Below are positions 10,447 through 22,096 of a DNA stretch of 64,000 nucleotides, piece by piece. How positions within the stretch are numbered: position 1 is the first letter of the stretch; every line of letters begins with the position of its first letter. The stretch comes from Hesseltinella vesiculosa (taxonomy: Eukaryota > Mucoromycota > Mucoromycetes > Mucorales > Cunninghamellaceae). The position numbers were made by a program, and so were the translations under genes. A model generated the notes under the pieces. The model saw only the letters and a program-made list of their open reading frames with translations, was not told the DNA's origin and ran no database searches. The stretch spans positions 124,001-188,000 of the forward strand of contig MCGT01000014.1 of NCBI GenBank assembly GCA_002104935.1, given 5' to 3'.

Positions 10447-12159
10447 ATGCATGTGAAAAGAAAAACCATTCCTATTCAGCAGACGGTGAGCGATATCAAG
10501 CATCGCTTGCCACCCTCGCTGCAACATCCTTTCTTGACGGCCTTGCGTGCCTATGGTTTGACATGGATGCTGACCACTTTGCCTGGCCTGGTGGGAGCTC
10601 TTATCAAGATGGCCATCAAAAGCTCCAAACGACGGTCCTTTGCTCCTTTGCGCCAATTCATTTTTCAAACCGTGCCTCGGATCTTCCATGCCAGTGTAGT
10701 GCACAATGGCCTGCCTTGGCTCATGACAGGAGCGATTGCTAGCACTCCTTTTTTCACCTATGCTCTGGAACGCCTGGCCAGCCGCTCTCGCCAGGAAAAA
10801 AAAGACAAACGATTCAGCCGCTGGTTGTCCCACCACCCTATGCTTGCGCGAACCATGTCCATTGGCTTGTCCATGTGGTTGGTGCGCCGTGTCTTTCCCA
10901 AGACAAAAACCCTGGAATGGACATTTTTCGCTCTCGTGCGTGCATCCGATATCACAGCCAGCCGGGCAGCCGATAACCCCATTGTCCGCCGATACCTCCC
11001 CAAATGGCTCTTTGACTATGGTAGCGTTGTTGTCTTCACTCTTGCTTGTACAGAAATCATGTTCGCCTGGTTCTATGCCCCTCATCGATTACCAAGGTAG
11101 CATAAAAGGAGGGAGGATGTGTGTGAGTGATCTAAGTGCTCACCTCCTTTTTTTTTTTTTTGGTTTTGCAGAGGTTACTCGAAATGGATCAGCAGCATGT
11201 CAGAAATGGATGTCCGTCTATTGGATGCGCTACGAGCCATTCGAGATCGTACATGGTTATATGGGGTAAAGCGTTTGGGAAAAAAAAAAGGGAGATCAAT
11301 TCATTTTTTTTTATTAAAATAGAAAGATACTGGGATCAATGACCTGCTGGGCAATTATTGCAGGGATCTTGGGCTACCTTATGAATTGGGCTTGCCTGAA
11401 CGAGGTCGCATCCCTTGTACCGTTGTCCATGGCGGTCAGCCCTGGGGTTGTGAAGTGCATGCTTTGTCGAGATTCTCCAAAGGCTTTGTCAAGATCTTCT
11501 TTGTAAGTGACCAACTCTTTGCTTGTCGTCCCTACTGGACAGAATCCCAAATAATCTGTATTTTTTGTTTTTGGACCTCCTAGTTATATCTGATGGTGCA
11601 TGGGATCCCACCAATGCTGTTCCGACGAAAACAAACGATGGAAACCCTTCCCGGTAGTGCGCTCCATATATTGAAGGCGTCGGTGCGGTCCTCGACCTTT
11701 TTGGGTGTATTCATCTCCTCCATCTGGTACACTATCTGTTTGACTCGAACACGCATTGGCCATCAATTGCTCGGTGTGGATCAGACGCGTTTGGATGATA
11801 CCCTTGGTCCGTTGCTGGGATGTATGGCTTGTGGCTTGTCATTGTTGATTGAAAACGGACGACGACGAGGAGAAATGGCATTGTATGTGGTGCCGCGTGC
11901 CTTGTTTTCGCTGCTGGATCGCGTGGTGGCCCCTTGGTATCACCGGGGTCGTTGGTGGGAACCTCATGTTGCCGAGGGCTTGGAGACCTTGGTGTTTGCT
12001 GTCTCCATGGCAACCATCTTGGGAGCGATGCACAACGACAAGAAGCGGGTGCGCAGCTCGGTTCGTGGCCTGTTGTCTTGGATCATGAAGAACGAACTGG
12101 AACCGGAGGTCGATGCTAAGCAGGCGGCTTCTTTAACCACCGATGATGACATGCTCTGA
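10447..12159 (+). CDS. TMEM135-like integral membrane protein
   Basis: Exons 10447-11096, 11172-11265, 11323-11502, 11584-12159; 499 aa. It has multiple hydrophobic segments across the whole length. The central block RTWLYG-KDTG, then PCTVVHGG and a nearby Cys/His pair, fits the TMEM135 family, which in animals is linked to peroxisomes, mitochondria and lipid handling. The third exon boundary is important: the AG at 11322 gives the family-like KDTGINDLLG join, while the more obvious AG at 11360 breaks the frame. Fungal members are uncharacterised. The large basic N-terminal region (KRKTIP) has no clear signal peptide. Alternative: another Tim17-like multi-pass membrane family; TMEM135 is my best match from motif memory. 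Confidence 0.72.
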
Positions 12160-12897
12160 AGGTCCTTTATTATCTTTTCTTTTCTTTTTTTTTTATCATC
12201 TTGCTGTCCCCTCGTTATGACCATTCATTTTTTTTTTCTCTCCTACTACCGTACACTACCGTAATCCACATCAACGATAAATAACCGAACCAGGCACCCC
12301 TCAGATTATGCAACTGAAATTTGGCCAATCGGGATCGCATTGAACGATGATTTGTCTCTGTTGGGCTGAATTTTTTTTTTATCCCCCCCCCCTTTTTTTT
12401 TTTTTTTTTGGGAAAGGATGACCAGGAGCAAATGAAACTTCACCATTTCTTAACAAAAAGGGTCGTTTTTTCTTTTCATTTTTTAATAGGCAGTTTTTCC
12501 GGAGGCTTGCAAATGCGAATGCAATCAAGCCACTTCAGCCCCCTTTCCCCATCGATGCAAACACTTTTGATTCTTCGTGTTTAGATTACTGTTCAAAGAG
12601 ATTTCGAGCGTCCTATCATTTCATTGGAGAAGCGTTGGAAGAAAAAAGACCGTTTGAAACCAAGGCATTCAGGCATCCCAACGTTTTGTTCAAATGGCAT
12701 GAAAATTCGACACTCCGCCTTCGTGCCTTTTTTCTTTTGGTCACCTTTTTCTTTGCTTTTTTTTTTTTTTTTTTTCTCACATCCCATAATTTCCTTTCTT
12801 TCCTTGTTTTATTCCATCTTGACGTCTATTTTATTTTAATTTTTTATTCCACTTTAGCGTATTTACAAAACACATCTTACGTTTATTATCTATCACC
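12160..12897. other. Intergenic region / leader of zinc-finger gene
   Basis: About 740 bp with several homopolymers, including a C run next to a T run (about 12382-12410) and T tracts near 12758-12776. The last 250 bp are very T-rich and probably form the promoter and 5' UTR of the zinc-finger gene. No gene seen. Confidence 0.55.
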
Positions 12898-14070
12898 ATG
12901 GCCTCTTCACTTACTTTTCAACTTCGTCAACAAGTCGCTGAATTTGATAAGAAACATCAGCCTACACAACTTCCTTCTCCTCCCAATTCGTCATGTGATG
13001 ACGATGTGACAGAGAAGGTGGTCGAACCACAACAAGAGCGAAGGGATTCTTTGCATACCCATTTCAGCGCCTTGACGCTGCAAGCCTTGTCGGTGCCAGC
13101 CAACTTCACCATTGACCATGCCTCTATCAAGCAGTCTTTGCAGCAATGGCAGCAGCAACGCCAACATACCCCCAATCCCTCCTCCAGCCCTGTACCCTCC
13201 TCCTCCAACCTGTTACCCATTCCAATCCATGCCTCTGCCTCCAACAGTGTGCGCCGCTCATCGCAATCCCACTTTCCCACCTCTCCTTCGTCCGTGGCGG
13301 CAGCCACGGGTGGGTTGACGGTCCGTCATCATCGCCGTCCCTCGACTCTACTTGATCCTTCCAGAAAGCGCACGGATTCGCCTTCTTTGAAAGCCGCAAG
13401 CTCGCTACCCACCAGCCAATACCGATGTGACGATTGCGGCAAAGCCTACAAAAGTCCTAGCTGCCTGGCCAAACATCGTTGGGAACATTCGGAAGAATGG
13501 GAATTGACATCCAAACTACTACTGACAAAACATCAGCAGGTGCAGATGCTAGAGGTAAAATCGAAAAAGAAAAGAGGAAAAAAATACGCCTCTTTCCCCT
13601 GACGCTCCACCGGCTTCCCAATGTCTCACTTTTTTTTTTTTTTTTCCTTGTTTACCTAGGCGGCTGCCATCCTTGTCAGTATGGATCAAAAGAAACCCGA
13701 TTCGCCTGTGCCTTCTTCCTTACCGACTCACATGAAGCAAGAAGCCACTGTCCAGTACATCGAACCTGATACCATTGTCACTATGCATCACAACGAGGCG
13801 GACGACGAAGACGAAGATGTCGACATCCTCGACGAAGACGACGACAAGGACATGTCCGATCCCAATCCCCACCGCTTTCAACCAGACGACGACGACGACG
13901 ACGAAGAAGAAGAAGAAGAATCCATCAATATCGATGACGACGACGACGACGATCTGATGATGGATATGGATCAAGACGACCCACAATCATCGGATCATCA
14001 GCCTATCTATCCCATCATCCGTGGTGCCTCTCATGCTAAACTACCCGCCTCTTTCTCCTTGGGGTCCTAA
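12898..14070 (+). CDS. C2H2 zinc-finger protein with acidic tail
   Basis: Exons 12898-13554 and 13660-14070; 355 aa. One classical C2H2 finger is visible: C177, C180, H193, H197 (Cx2Cx12Hx3H) in the stretch starting YRCDDCGKAYKS. It is followed by a conserved-looking helical segment (SKLLLTKHQQVQMLEAA) that crosses the intron. The N-terminal half is rich in Ser, Pro and Gln and looks disordered. The second exon is strikingly acidic, with runs of Asp and Glu (DNA 13797-13975), like an activation or histone-binding region. A single finger with this flank occurs in uncharacterised fungal nuclear proteins. A transcription-related role is inference only. Confidence 0.75.
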
Positions 14071-17000
14071 CTCCCCTATCTTCCCCGCCCCTCTCCAAAC
14101 ATCATCTTGTATATTTCTTTTTTTTTTTTTTATAAAACACCACTTTTTTACATGAAAGGGGTTATGTCCTACCTGAAGATCGTTTTGATCCATCCAAGAT
14201 CAATGTCCCAAAACCTCTTATGGCTGATCAGTCATGTGATGTTTAACAAATAAGACATGTGCACGGTGACAATGAAAAAAAGGGAAGAACAATCGTGCAG
14301 TTTCTTATTTTCCTGTGTCACCAAACCAGAGCAAACGATTTTCAGAAGCTTCTCAATGTTCACACGTTTTGGTTTTTTTCAAATCAAGATTTATTTTCTA
14401 ATAGAGCTGTGAGGACAGGAGGATCGTGCTAATGGAAACGTTGGTTTCGCTTCCTTTTTCAACCTTGGTGCAAAGCCAGATGGCACCAAACGGCCAATGA
14501 TGAACAATAGTGAACTTGCCTGTCCCGCTGGCCCGCGCCCCATGAGGATGGGATTTGGCACCGGGTTTCGGGTGTTCTCCCAAACCCACCAGGGCAACAA
14601 CAGGACAAAAAAAAACACCCAGAGAACGGCGGCCAAACCACACGCCCGGGCAATTCGAGAGCCAATTAAGGAGAACCGCGAGCAAAAGAAGACAAAAAAA
14701 AAAAAAAAGAAAGCCAGACAACAGAAACCGAGGCAAAAAAAAACAAGAAAGGCAGAAGAGAGCCATCCTTGACACCGAGTTTTTCCTTTTGTACTGGTCA
14801 TCCCCCGCCTCTCCAACAGGGTCTGGTGTTCATTGGTGCCAATCCAGGTCGGAAAAAAGCATGTCGGGTTCCCAAATCTCGGCACGACAAGGGCGAAGAG
14901 GTCGTGTGTATTGCCCAGAAAGGCACCAGCAAAGACAAAAGAGAGGGAGGGGGGAAGCACCCATGGTGACTATGGGTTACTAGCAAAAAAAAAAAAAAGA
15001 AAAAAAAAAGAAGAAAAGATAAAAGAAAGGGACGGTTAAACCACCTTTCCAGTGATTCGCATAAACATTTGTGTCAATGGGCTAAGCCCAGGGTTTATAT
15101 ATTTTTTCCCCCAAATATCCAAGATTCTGAAATGAATGTGTCATACAGAAACTTGCTTGCAATAGTCAGGAGACTGTCAGCATATTTCATCCTCCTCTTG
15201 ACTCCTCTTGATTTTTTTTTTTTCTTGGCGACTCACTAAATCCGCGCAAAAACAACCCGGCACAACGGTAATAGGGGAGCATTCATTGGTCGTCAACTTG
15301 GGGTGTTCCTTAAAAATGGCATCAAACAAACATCGTTGCTTTTTCTGTGGCAGAAAAATAAACACCCATTCCCAATTATTTTAAACCTTGCTTGAATCAT
15401 CCAGATTTTTTCTAACTCAATTTTTCGGCAAGCTGAGCGCGCGAGGACTTACAAGAGGAGATGCACCAGTACAAGCGAATAGCATGCATAAGGATCGTAG
15501 GAGTATGACGTAAAAAATGGATGCGAGAGAGAAGGAGAGGGAAAGAGAAAGTAAAAAAAAAAAAGAGTTTCATTTTTATACTGCCTTGCGGAGCCTTTTT
15601 TTATGTTTACTTTATTTTCTTTGCGGTTCAATAGGAACAGGCATGCTGCCCATTCTTTAATATGATCGGCCTGGAATGAAATTGATGTCATGGTGTGAAG
15701 TGTCAAGCACCTGTTTCTTTCACCGCTTTTTTTACTGGTTGCTGGGGGGGCAATGCCCGCAAAAAATTTGTGACCGCCTTGAGCGTTGCGGAAAAAATTT
15801 TTCAATCCTTATAAAATGAGAAGGTCTCCGCCAAACAAAAAAGTAAAATTTTTCCTTGCTTTTGTTCTCGTTGTATCTTTGTATGGGTGCTATCCTGCCT
15901 GGTTGAACCTGGATACGTTAAAGGTAATTTAGCTAGTTGCTATTAATGATGGTTATAATTTATTTGATCTCGCATGATGTTTTCTACAAAAAGCTTTATT
16001 TTTGTTGAATTTCTTCACATGATTTTTAAATGATTCAATTGACACTCTGAGCGATCAAAAGCAAATCCATTCATATGATAATCCTTGACTTTGGATCGAT
16101 GATGACTAACCCCCTTTCTTTTCTTGTGTAATAGTCTATACAATGTTTTTTTTCGACCTTTGTGATGAATAAAAAAAAGTCGTTGTCCTGTAAATGTTTG
16201 TGCCCAGAAAGCCATCTTTTTGGGGAATTGGTTAGTTTGTTGGGTTTTTTCTTCTGCAATTGAGTGTGAAGCTAGCTTCTTTTGCACAGGCGGGGGGGTA
16301 TTTGTGCCGCATCGCTGTGGGACCTTTGTATGGCTGTGGTATTTTTTTTTTTTTTACTTGCTGCCAGGTTAAAAGCGGCTTGTGGATGGTAATATGGCAA
16401 CATTGTGTGTCACGAAGATGCACTTTTGATCGGATCCTTTTACTGGAATAGCCATAGTGCGGTTACAGAACATTCCAAAAAAGACTATTTTATTTGTTTT
16501 TGGCTTCAAGGTGCAAAAATAAGTTTTGAACGTTGAAAAACCACCAAAATGAGGTTGAAACGTTGATGGACGATGAGATTGGAGATGCTGTCCCTTTTTT
16601 AGCCACCAGTTGGCAAACATAGGCTGCTCCTGATTGGCTAAATCTTATCGGCCAACCTTGAGCATATGGCCCCCATGGGAATCTTCCTTTTGCCAGTTTG
16701 GAAATTGATGGAGATCAAGGCACCGCTTTTTGCAGAATTTTGGCTGAGCCAGGCCGACCTTGGACCTGGTCATTCTCTAGTACAGCACCGTGAAAAAATC
16801 CAAAAGATGCTTGCATCTTTTCTGCCTAATCCAATACTGTCGCACTGGTTTTGTTGCACGTTTATAACCTTGTTTGGCCCTTCAAAGCTGGGGTTGACCG
16901 AGTAGGAGGGATTTTTAACAGCCAAGACGAGCTTATGCCCTGCACTTTCGGCCTTCTTCTTCTGGGCATACTCTGTTGGCAGCCTGCCCTACAAATCGCG

Positions 17001-17152
17001 ATGTACAGGACCAGCACCGGTGCAATGCCAAGTCGGGGAAAAAACCCCCCAAGTCTTGCGTGCGGATATTCAAAAATGGATACTGTAGGCCGTCAGCATG
17101 GATGCAACGGCCTTTCACTGGACAACAAGAGGGTAAAGAGACATTGTTTATT
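14071..17152. other. 3-kb gene-poor stretch
   Basis: No convincing gene in 3.1 kb between the zinc-finger gene and the Erv29 stop. Open frames on both strands at 14391-15039 are Lys/Arg/Phe-rich products of homopolymers. A possible short secreted peptide ORF lies at 15816-15932. Codon structure typical of the neighbours is absent, so a long non-coding RNA or decayed insertion would fit equally well. Confidence 0.5.
15816..15932 (+). CDS. Possible short peptide with signal-like hydrophobic core (weak)
   Basis: 38 codons from an ATG that sits within a TATAAAATG context. The peptide has a basic start (MRRSPPNKK) followed by a hydrophobic core (FFLAFVLVVSLYG), as in a signal peptide or single membrane anchor. 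A GTAATT just before the stop could instead be a splice donor, making this a first exon, but no partner exon was found. Length and isolation make chance likely. Confidence 0.15.
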   Translation: MRRSPPNKKVKFFLAFVLVVSLYGCYPAWLNLDTLKVI

Positions 17153-18032
17153 TTAAATTGATTTTTTGTGTTCATCAAAGGAGTAGTTGCCAGGACCAAC
17201 GCTGATAAGTAGCAGGAAACCACCGATGGTGGACAGGTTTTGGAAAAAGTCATAGCGCAAAAAGTCACGCTTGAATTGGTTGTGGCCGGGGGTCCAGAAA
17301 TTGTTGATGAACACATTAGACACAGACAAGAGCAAGACAAGGAAGATAGCAGAGTGCTTGGCTTTGAAGCCAACCACAACCATGATGCAGGCCAGCAATC
17401 CAAGAACAGAGAACACGATGCGAGGCAGTGTCCATTTGCCCTGGGTAAAGGAGCCCAAGAATAAAAAGATCAGCAAGATGCGGCCACCCAGCTGGAAGTA
17501 GCGGCGTTTGCTGGTTTCGGACAGCTCAGGCAAAGCGGCAAACATGGGCCGGCGCTGGACAATCACATCAGACAGCACCATCATCAACCCACCCAAGACT
17601 GAAAGATTACGCAAGAAAAAGTACAGATGGAATGCTAGGCCATAAGCAAATGCTTGAGATACAAGTACACTCATCAAACCATATGCCCCAATATCCTGTC
17701 GCTTCTTGAACACCACCATGAAGGAGCCCAGCACCATCACCTGTGCGTTAAAAAAAAATCATGGTCAACACTGAACTCGTCCATTCTCTCCCAACACGTA
17801 CCAAGATGTTAAGGCCAAGGAAAATCTGACTGAAGAAGGGAGTGATGCTCCGGCGGGAATCAAAGAATTGGACTTGGTCTTCCCATTGGACGTAGATGCG
17901 CATCGAGTCTTCCAAAAAAGTGAACACAATCAAAAATCGGGCAAGCAGAGGAATGAGAGGCTTGAGTGGCCGCCCGGCCTTGTCCAGAGCGTCTTCCATG
18001 GATCCACTGAACTGTCGAATGCTCCTGTACAT
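17153..18032 (-). CDS. ERV29: SURF4/Erv29 family ER cargo receptor
   Basis: Exons (minus strand) 18032-17802 and 17740-17153; 272 aa. Multi-pass membrane protein that packs soluble cargo into COPII vesicles at the ER. Family signs are the N-terminal block SGSMEDALDKAGRPL, the segment FLEDSMRIYVQW, and the many hydrophobic helices in exon 2. The C-terminus ends in KKSI, a dilysine KKxx ER-retrieval signal as expected for this receptor. The intron removes 61 bp and restores V-M-V-L-G. The start is the ATG opening MYRSIRQFSG; no better upstream start was found. Confidence 0.93.
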
Positions 18033-18343
18033 TGGTCTATGATTATCAAAAAAAATATTAAAGAAAAGAAGGAAACCAAATATGAAATGGGCAGCGGCGC
18101 ATTTTTATGGGCGATCTCAGCTTTTCACATATTTTTTGTATACAACCAGGCCACATTCTTCTCCACATTTTCTAAATTTTAGAGAACGTGAAAAAAAAAG
18201 CAAAGGGTAAAACCTAGTTTATCAATATCCTTCTCTTTCAAAGAGGTCCAAGCAAAAAAAAAAAAAAAAAAAAAAAAAAGCTACAAAAAAGAAAGAGGAA
18301 CGGCAAAGGAGGAGAGGACAAATTCATGCAAATTAAAAAAAAA
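18033..18343. other. Intergenic region with 26-bp A run
   Basis: Lies between the stop of the epimerase gene and the start of ERV29, both on the minus strand, so it holds the ERV29 promoter. The A run at 18254-18279 is one of the longest homopolymers in the window. Nothing else recognised. Confidence 0.55.
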
Positions 18344-19734
18344 CTAGACAACCGCCAATGTTTGGCCACCTTGCCAAGTTTGACCGCTCTTCAATTGGAC
18401 CCACTGAGCCACCGAACCAACTTCTACACAGATCATATTGTGATATTCTTCATCACCAAAATCACCCATGCCTTTGGCTTTTTCGATCCAAGGGTTCCAT
18501 ACCACTAAAAAAAAAGTAAGCACAATGACCTCAGCCGAAGCATCCTATGATTTGTTACCTGTATCTTTCATGCCTTCTTTATGGATAAGAATTTGATGGC
18601 CTTGATTATCGGTGTTCACTTGCAAATGATCAGGAGCATTTTGATAAACGCGATCGACTTCACCGGCCACTGTTACAGCGTCCCGACTTTCTATGCTTGT
18701 CTCACCGTTGGCCACCTTGTCAGCAAACGTAAGCGATTTGAGGCCCAGTACCGAGACCTGGGCTACGTCCTACAGTCGAATAAAAAAAAGATCGAATGGG
18801 TCGGATACCCTGCAAGCTGTGACATCTTTTTTTTTTTCTACCTTGACCCGGAAGTAGGTATGTAAGAGGGTGTTGAATTCCATTGTGTCGCTATCTTCAT
18901 TCTTGACGGTAAGGAATGTCTTGAGAGAGGTGGCGGTCAGAGTCACGGTGTACGTTAATCGGAACGAGTGGGACCAAGCTTGCCGCTGTTCCTTGGTTAA
19001 TTGATTATCCTTTAACCCTAAAAAAAAAGGTAAAAAACGTGGTTCACGGTTAAAAAAAAAGGTGTGTTGCTTCAATATATCTTTGTTTTCATTGTGCCAC
19101 ATGATCGACATTGCTTCATGTAGAGGCACAAAGCCAGATTGATTGTTGCTTACTTACCAAAGCGTACTTTAACTTCATCGTTGTCGGTCAACACGCCAAG
19201 ATAATCCCAGTATGAGTTTCTAGCAAAACCTGCAGACGGTCCGATAATTTCCCAGTGATAAGCGAAAAGTGAGTTGACCCATGAAAAAATTATCAACCAA
19301 CCCACGTCTTTTTTTTTTTTTTTTTTACCATGTTGGGGGAGAGCAATGTGAGACTTGGTTCCAAAGATGGGAAACACCAAAGGAATACCACCTCGAATGG
19401 CCTTGGACCCATCCAAGATCGCGTTTTGACTAGTTCAAGCAATCATTGAAAAAAAAAAATCGTGAGGAAGGCATGTCGCTTGGGGGAAACAGGGTGCGGT
19501 TGCCATGACAACGACACTGATCGCTACCTGACAAATAGACGTTCTTCATCTTTGGCAATCCACGATATCACGGTAGCACCTATGGAGGAATGAAAAAAGA
19601 CAATCGTTGAGAAAAAAATAAAGTGCGCTCACTTCGTTTTTAGAGTGGTCATCTTTACCAAACAACGAGACTTTAACACTAGAGCCAGACGCATGGGTCA
19701 GGGTAACGACTTTGTTCTCTTCTTGAGCAGGCAT
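18344..19734 (-). CDS. Glucose-6-phosphate 1-epimerase (aldose-1-epimerase-like)
   Basis: Seven exons on the minus strand: 19734-19659, 19579-19528, 19429-19329, 19229-19158, 19017-18842, 18769-18559, 18504-18344; 282 aa. It interconverts alpha and beta anomers of glucose-6-phosphate in the cytosol (YMR099C type). Recognisable blocks are GSKAIRGGIPLVFPIFG, HGFARNSYWD, a mid-region NTLLHTYFRV and the catalytic-region VVWNPWIEKAKGMGDFG, followed by MICVEVGSV. The length fits the roughly 290-aa family. The first intron donor is the GTAAAG inside the SLFG codons, because this restores SLFGATVISW; reading straight through gives junk. The start could also be 30 bases upstream in the same frame, but MPAQEENK is favoured. 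Confidence 0.92.
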
Positions 19735-20050
19735 AACTGGTGAATGACAAAAGGGAATGAACAATGATGAAAAAGAAAAGAAAAAAAAACGGTCAAATAA
19801 AAAAAAAAAGCACCAGTTTCATGCCAGCGAAAAAATCACACCCCGTTTCTCGACCCTGCCATTGGCTGATAAAGCTCAAGGTTTTTTTTTCCCACTTCCC
19901 ATCATGGATCACTTGCCTCGTTGTCACAACAACGCCGAGTCCTGAACTTACAAATGCAATTGAGATATTTCTTTATTGTATTGAATAAAGAAGATACAAA
20001 AGGGGGAGGGGATGATGGCTTTTGTTGCACAAAAAAACAAGAGTGCAAAT
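19735..20050. other. Intergenic region
   Basis: About 315 bp between the uS11 stop and the epimerase start, both minus strand. A-rich runs near 19769-19810. It probably holds the uS11 3' UTR and epimerase promoter. No gene seen. Confidence 0.5.
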
Positions 20051-20711
20051 CTAAAGACGACGACCACGACGACCACCCTTGCGACGAGTGCTGTCGGTGG
20101 GGATGGGGGTGGTATCTTCGATACGACCAATGCGCATACCAGCACGAGCCAAGGCACGGAGGGCGGATTGACCACCGGGACCGGGGGTCTTGACACCGGT
20201 ACCACCAGTAGCACGGATCTTGACGTGGAGAGCGTTGATGCCGAGTTCCTTGCACTTGGCGGCAACATCTTGGGCAGCCAACATGGCGGCATAAGGAGAG
20301 GATTCATCACGATCGGCCTTGACCTTCATACCACCGGTGACACGGGAAATGGTTTCACGGCCAGAGAGATCGGTGACATGGACAAAGGTGTCGTTGAACG
20401 AGGCGAAGATGTGGGCAACACCGAAAACGAGTTCACCTTCACGGACTTGGGGACCAAGAGTGACTTGTTCAACAGGCTTCTTAGCGACAGCACGCTTAGA
20501 CTATGAAAGATAAAAGGGTCAGTCCATCTCTCCGATCTTCCACCGATCAAGCATGTTCGTCTGGCTCATCCGATTCATCCATCCATCCATCCTTTTCGAT
20601 GCATCGTTGGATAGGATCCATGTCCTATCCATGATGTCAAATGGAATCCTACGGTTGAGCCAACCTATTGCTGATCGTTTGTTCTCTTTCGATGTTACAG
20701 ACACCTACCAT
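20051..20711 (-). CDS. RPS14: 40S ribosomal protein S14 (uS11)
   Basis: Exons 20711-20709 and 20500-20051; 150 aa. Small-subunit ribosomal protein near the mRNA platform. The sequence is almost fully diagnostic: [57 protein letters not shown], and the basic tail KGGRRGRRL. The only coding bases of the first exon are the ATG itself, which directly precedes a GTAGGT donor; the 208-bp intron then leads into [12 protein letters not shown]. Introns right after the start codon are common in fungal ribosomal protein genes. It is divergent from eIF3g (start codons 311 bp apart), a sensible pairing of two translation genes. Confidence 0.96.
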
Positions 20712-21022
20712 GATGATTATAATAGAGGAGGGAAAAAAGAAAAAAGACAAAGGCAAGGCCAGCTCTCTTTTTTATCGAGGCTCTCCAGTCAAACTCCGCC
20801 GTGTTCGGCACAGCCCAACCGAAAACAGAAAAGAGGAGGCTTGGGTTACTCGTCTTTGCTTTTTTTTTTTTTTTTTTTTCCTTCTCCCATACATTTTTAG
20901 TCAATAGAAGATCATGAACAGGTAGGCGTATTGAAATGAATGAGATGCACACTTCTTGCTATTCCCGCAGTTCCTTTCTTGTGCCTTGACACTGACGTAT
21001 TTTTCTGCTTCTCTGGCGTAGC
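20712..21022. promoter_or_regulatory. Shared upstream region of RPS14 and eIF3g
   Basis: 311 bp separate the two divergent start codons. It has a long T run (about 20859-20879) and AT-rich sequence. No specific factor site is claimed; its role as a two-way promoter is inferred from gene orientation. Confidence 0.45.
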
Positions 21023-22096
21023 ATGCAAAGCAAATCTTCTTGGGCTGATGACATTGAAGATGAAGGTAAGGAAAAGCCGAGTAGAAGCAGTAGACAATGG
21101 CGAAACAGCGAAACGAAAAAGAGAGCTAATTGCCATGGTGTATAGATCCTTACCAGACCAAGATCTTCACTGATGAAAACGGCATCAAACACATTATTGA
21201 ATACCGAGACAACGACTTTGGCAAGAAAGTCAAGGTGAGCAGTGACATGGAGCGATAGAGTGAAATGGCTCACATCCCTCGCTTTTAGATTACTCGAAAG
21301 ATTCGCTCGACCCTCAAGACCGAACATGTAAATAAGGCTGTCGCCCAACGAAAGAAATGGGCCAAGTTTGGTGAAGAGCAAGGCAACAAGCCTGGCCCTG
21401 ACGTATCTACCACAACCATCGGCGAAAATATTCCCTTGAAGTTAGGCTCCAGCACTGGCAAGGTAAAGGAGATTCTATCCGGGACACACAAGAGGCTGAC
21501 GTCCTTTTTTATCGCATCCCTAGTCTGTCGAAGTGGCTGCGATCGAAGAAGCTCAAGAAAAGACACGTCAACAATTAAAGGCCAAGAACATCACTTGTCG
21601 TATCTGTAAGGGCGACCATTTCACGACCAAGTGTCCCTACAAGGATACCATGCCACCCTTGGACGAAATCACAGCCTCCGTGGAAGCCGTCAAGATGGAA
21701 GCTTCGGCCGAATCGTCGCGAGCCAACACTCCCGAACCTACACCTGCTGCTGCTGGTGTCGGCGGCAGCAAATACACACCACCACATCTGCGCAACAAGG
21801 CTGCCGGCCAACAACCACAAGGCGAATCCATGCGCGAACGCCGCGACGACCAATGCACCTTGCGTGTCACCAACTTGTCCGAAGACGTGCAGGAAAGCGA
21901 TATCCACGATCTGTTCCGTCGCTTCGGTTCCATCACCCGTGTCTTCTTGGCTCGTGACCGTGAAACCCGCCAGTGCAAGGGCTTTGCCTTTGTTTCTTTT
22001 GGCAACCGTGAAGATGCCGAACGTGCTCAGCAAGCTGTCAATGGCTATGGTTATGATTCCTTGATTTTGCATGTCGAAATGGCTAGAAATCAATAG
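21023..22096 (+). CDS. TIF35: Eukaryotic translation initiation factor 3 subunit G
   Basis: Exons 21023-21065, 21146-21234, 21289-21462, 21524-22096; 292 aa. Part of eIF3, acting in ribosome recruitment and scanning. The N-terminus SSWADDIEDEDPYQTK is typical of eIF3g. A zinc-knuckle-like CRICKGDHFTTKCP lies mid-protein, and a C-terminal RRM (about 211-290) has RNP2-like TLRVTNLS and RNP1-like CKGFAFVSF. The region in between (PTPAAAGVGG, then YTPPHLRNK) is the usual low-complexity linker. The start ATG follows a pyrimidine-rich leader and opens in the family N-terminus. The gene name follows yeast usage. Confidence 0.95.

Noticed and set aside
11361..11400. Alternative exon start at the stronger-looking GCAG acceptor in the TMEM135-like gene
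   Set aside because: It leads to a stop at once; the earlier AG at 11321-11322 restores family sequence.
14391..15039. Overlapping open frames on both strands
   Set aside because: They are Lys/Arg- or Phe-rich translations of homopolymers with no domain or codon signal.
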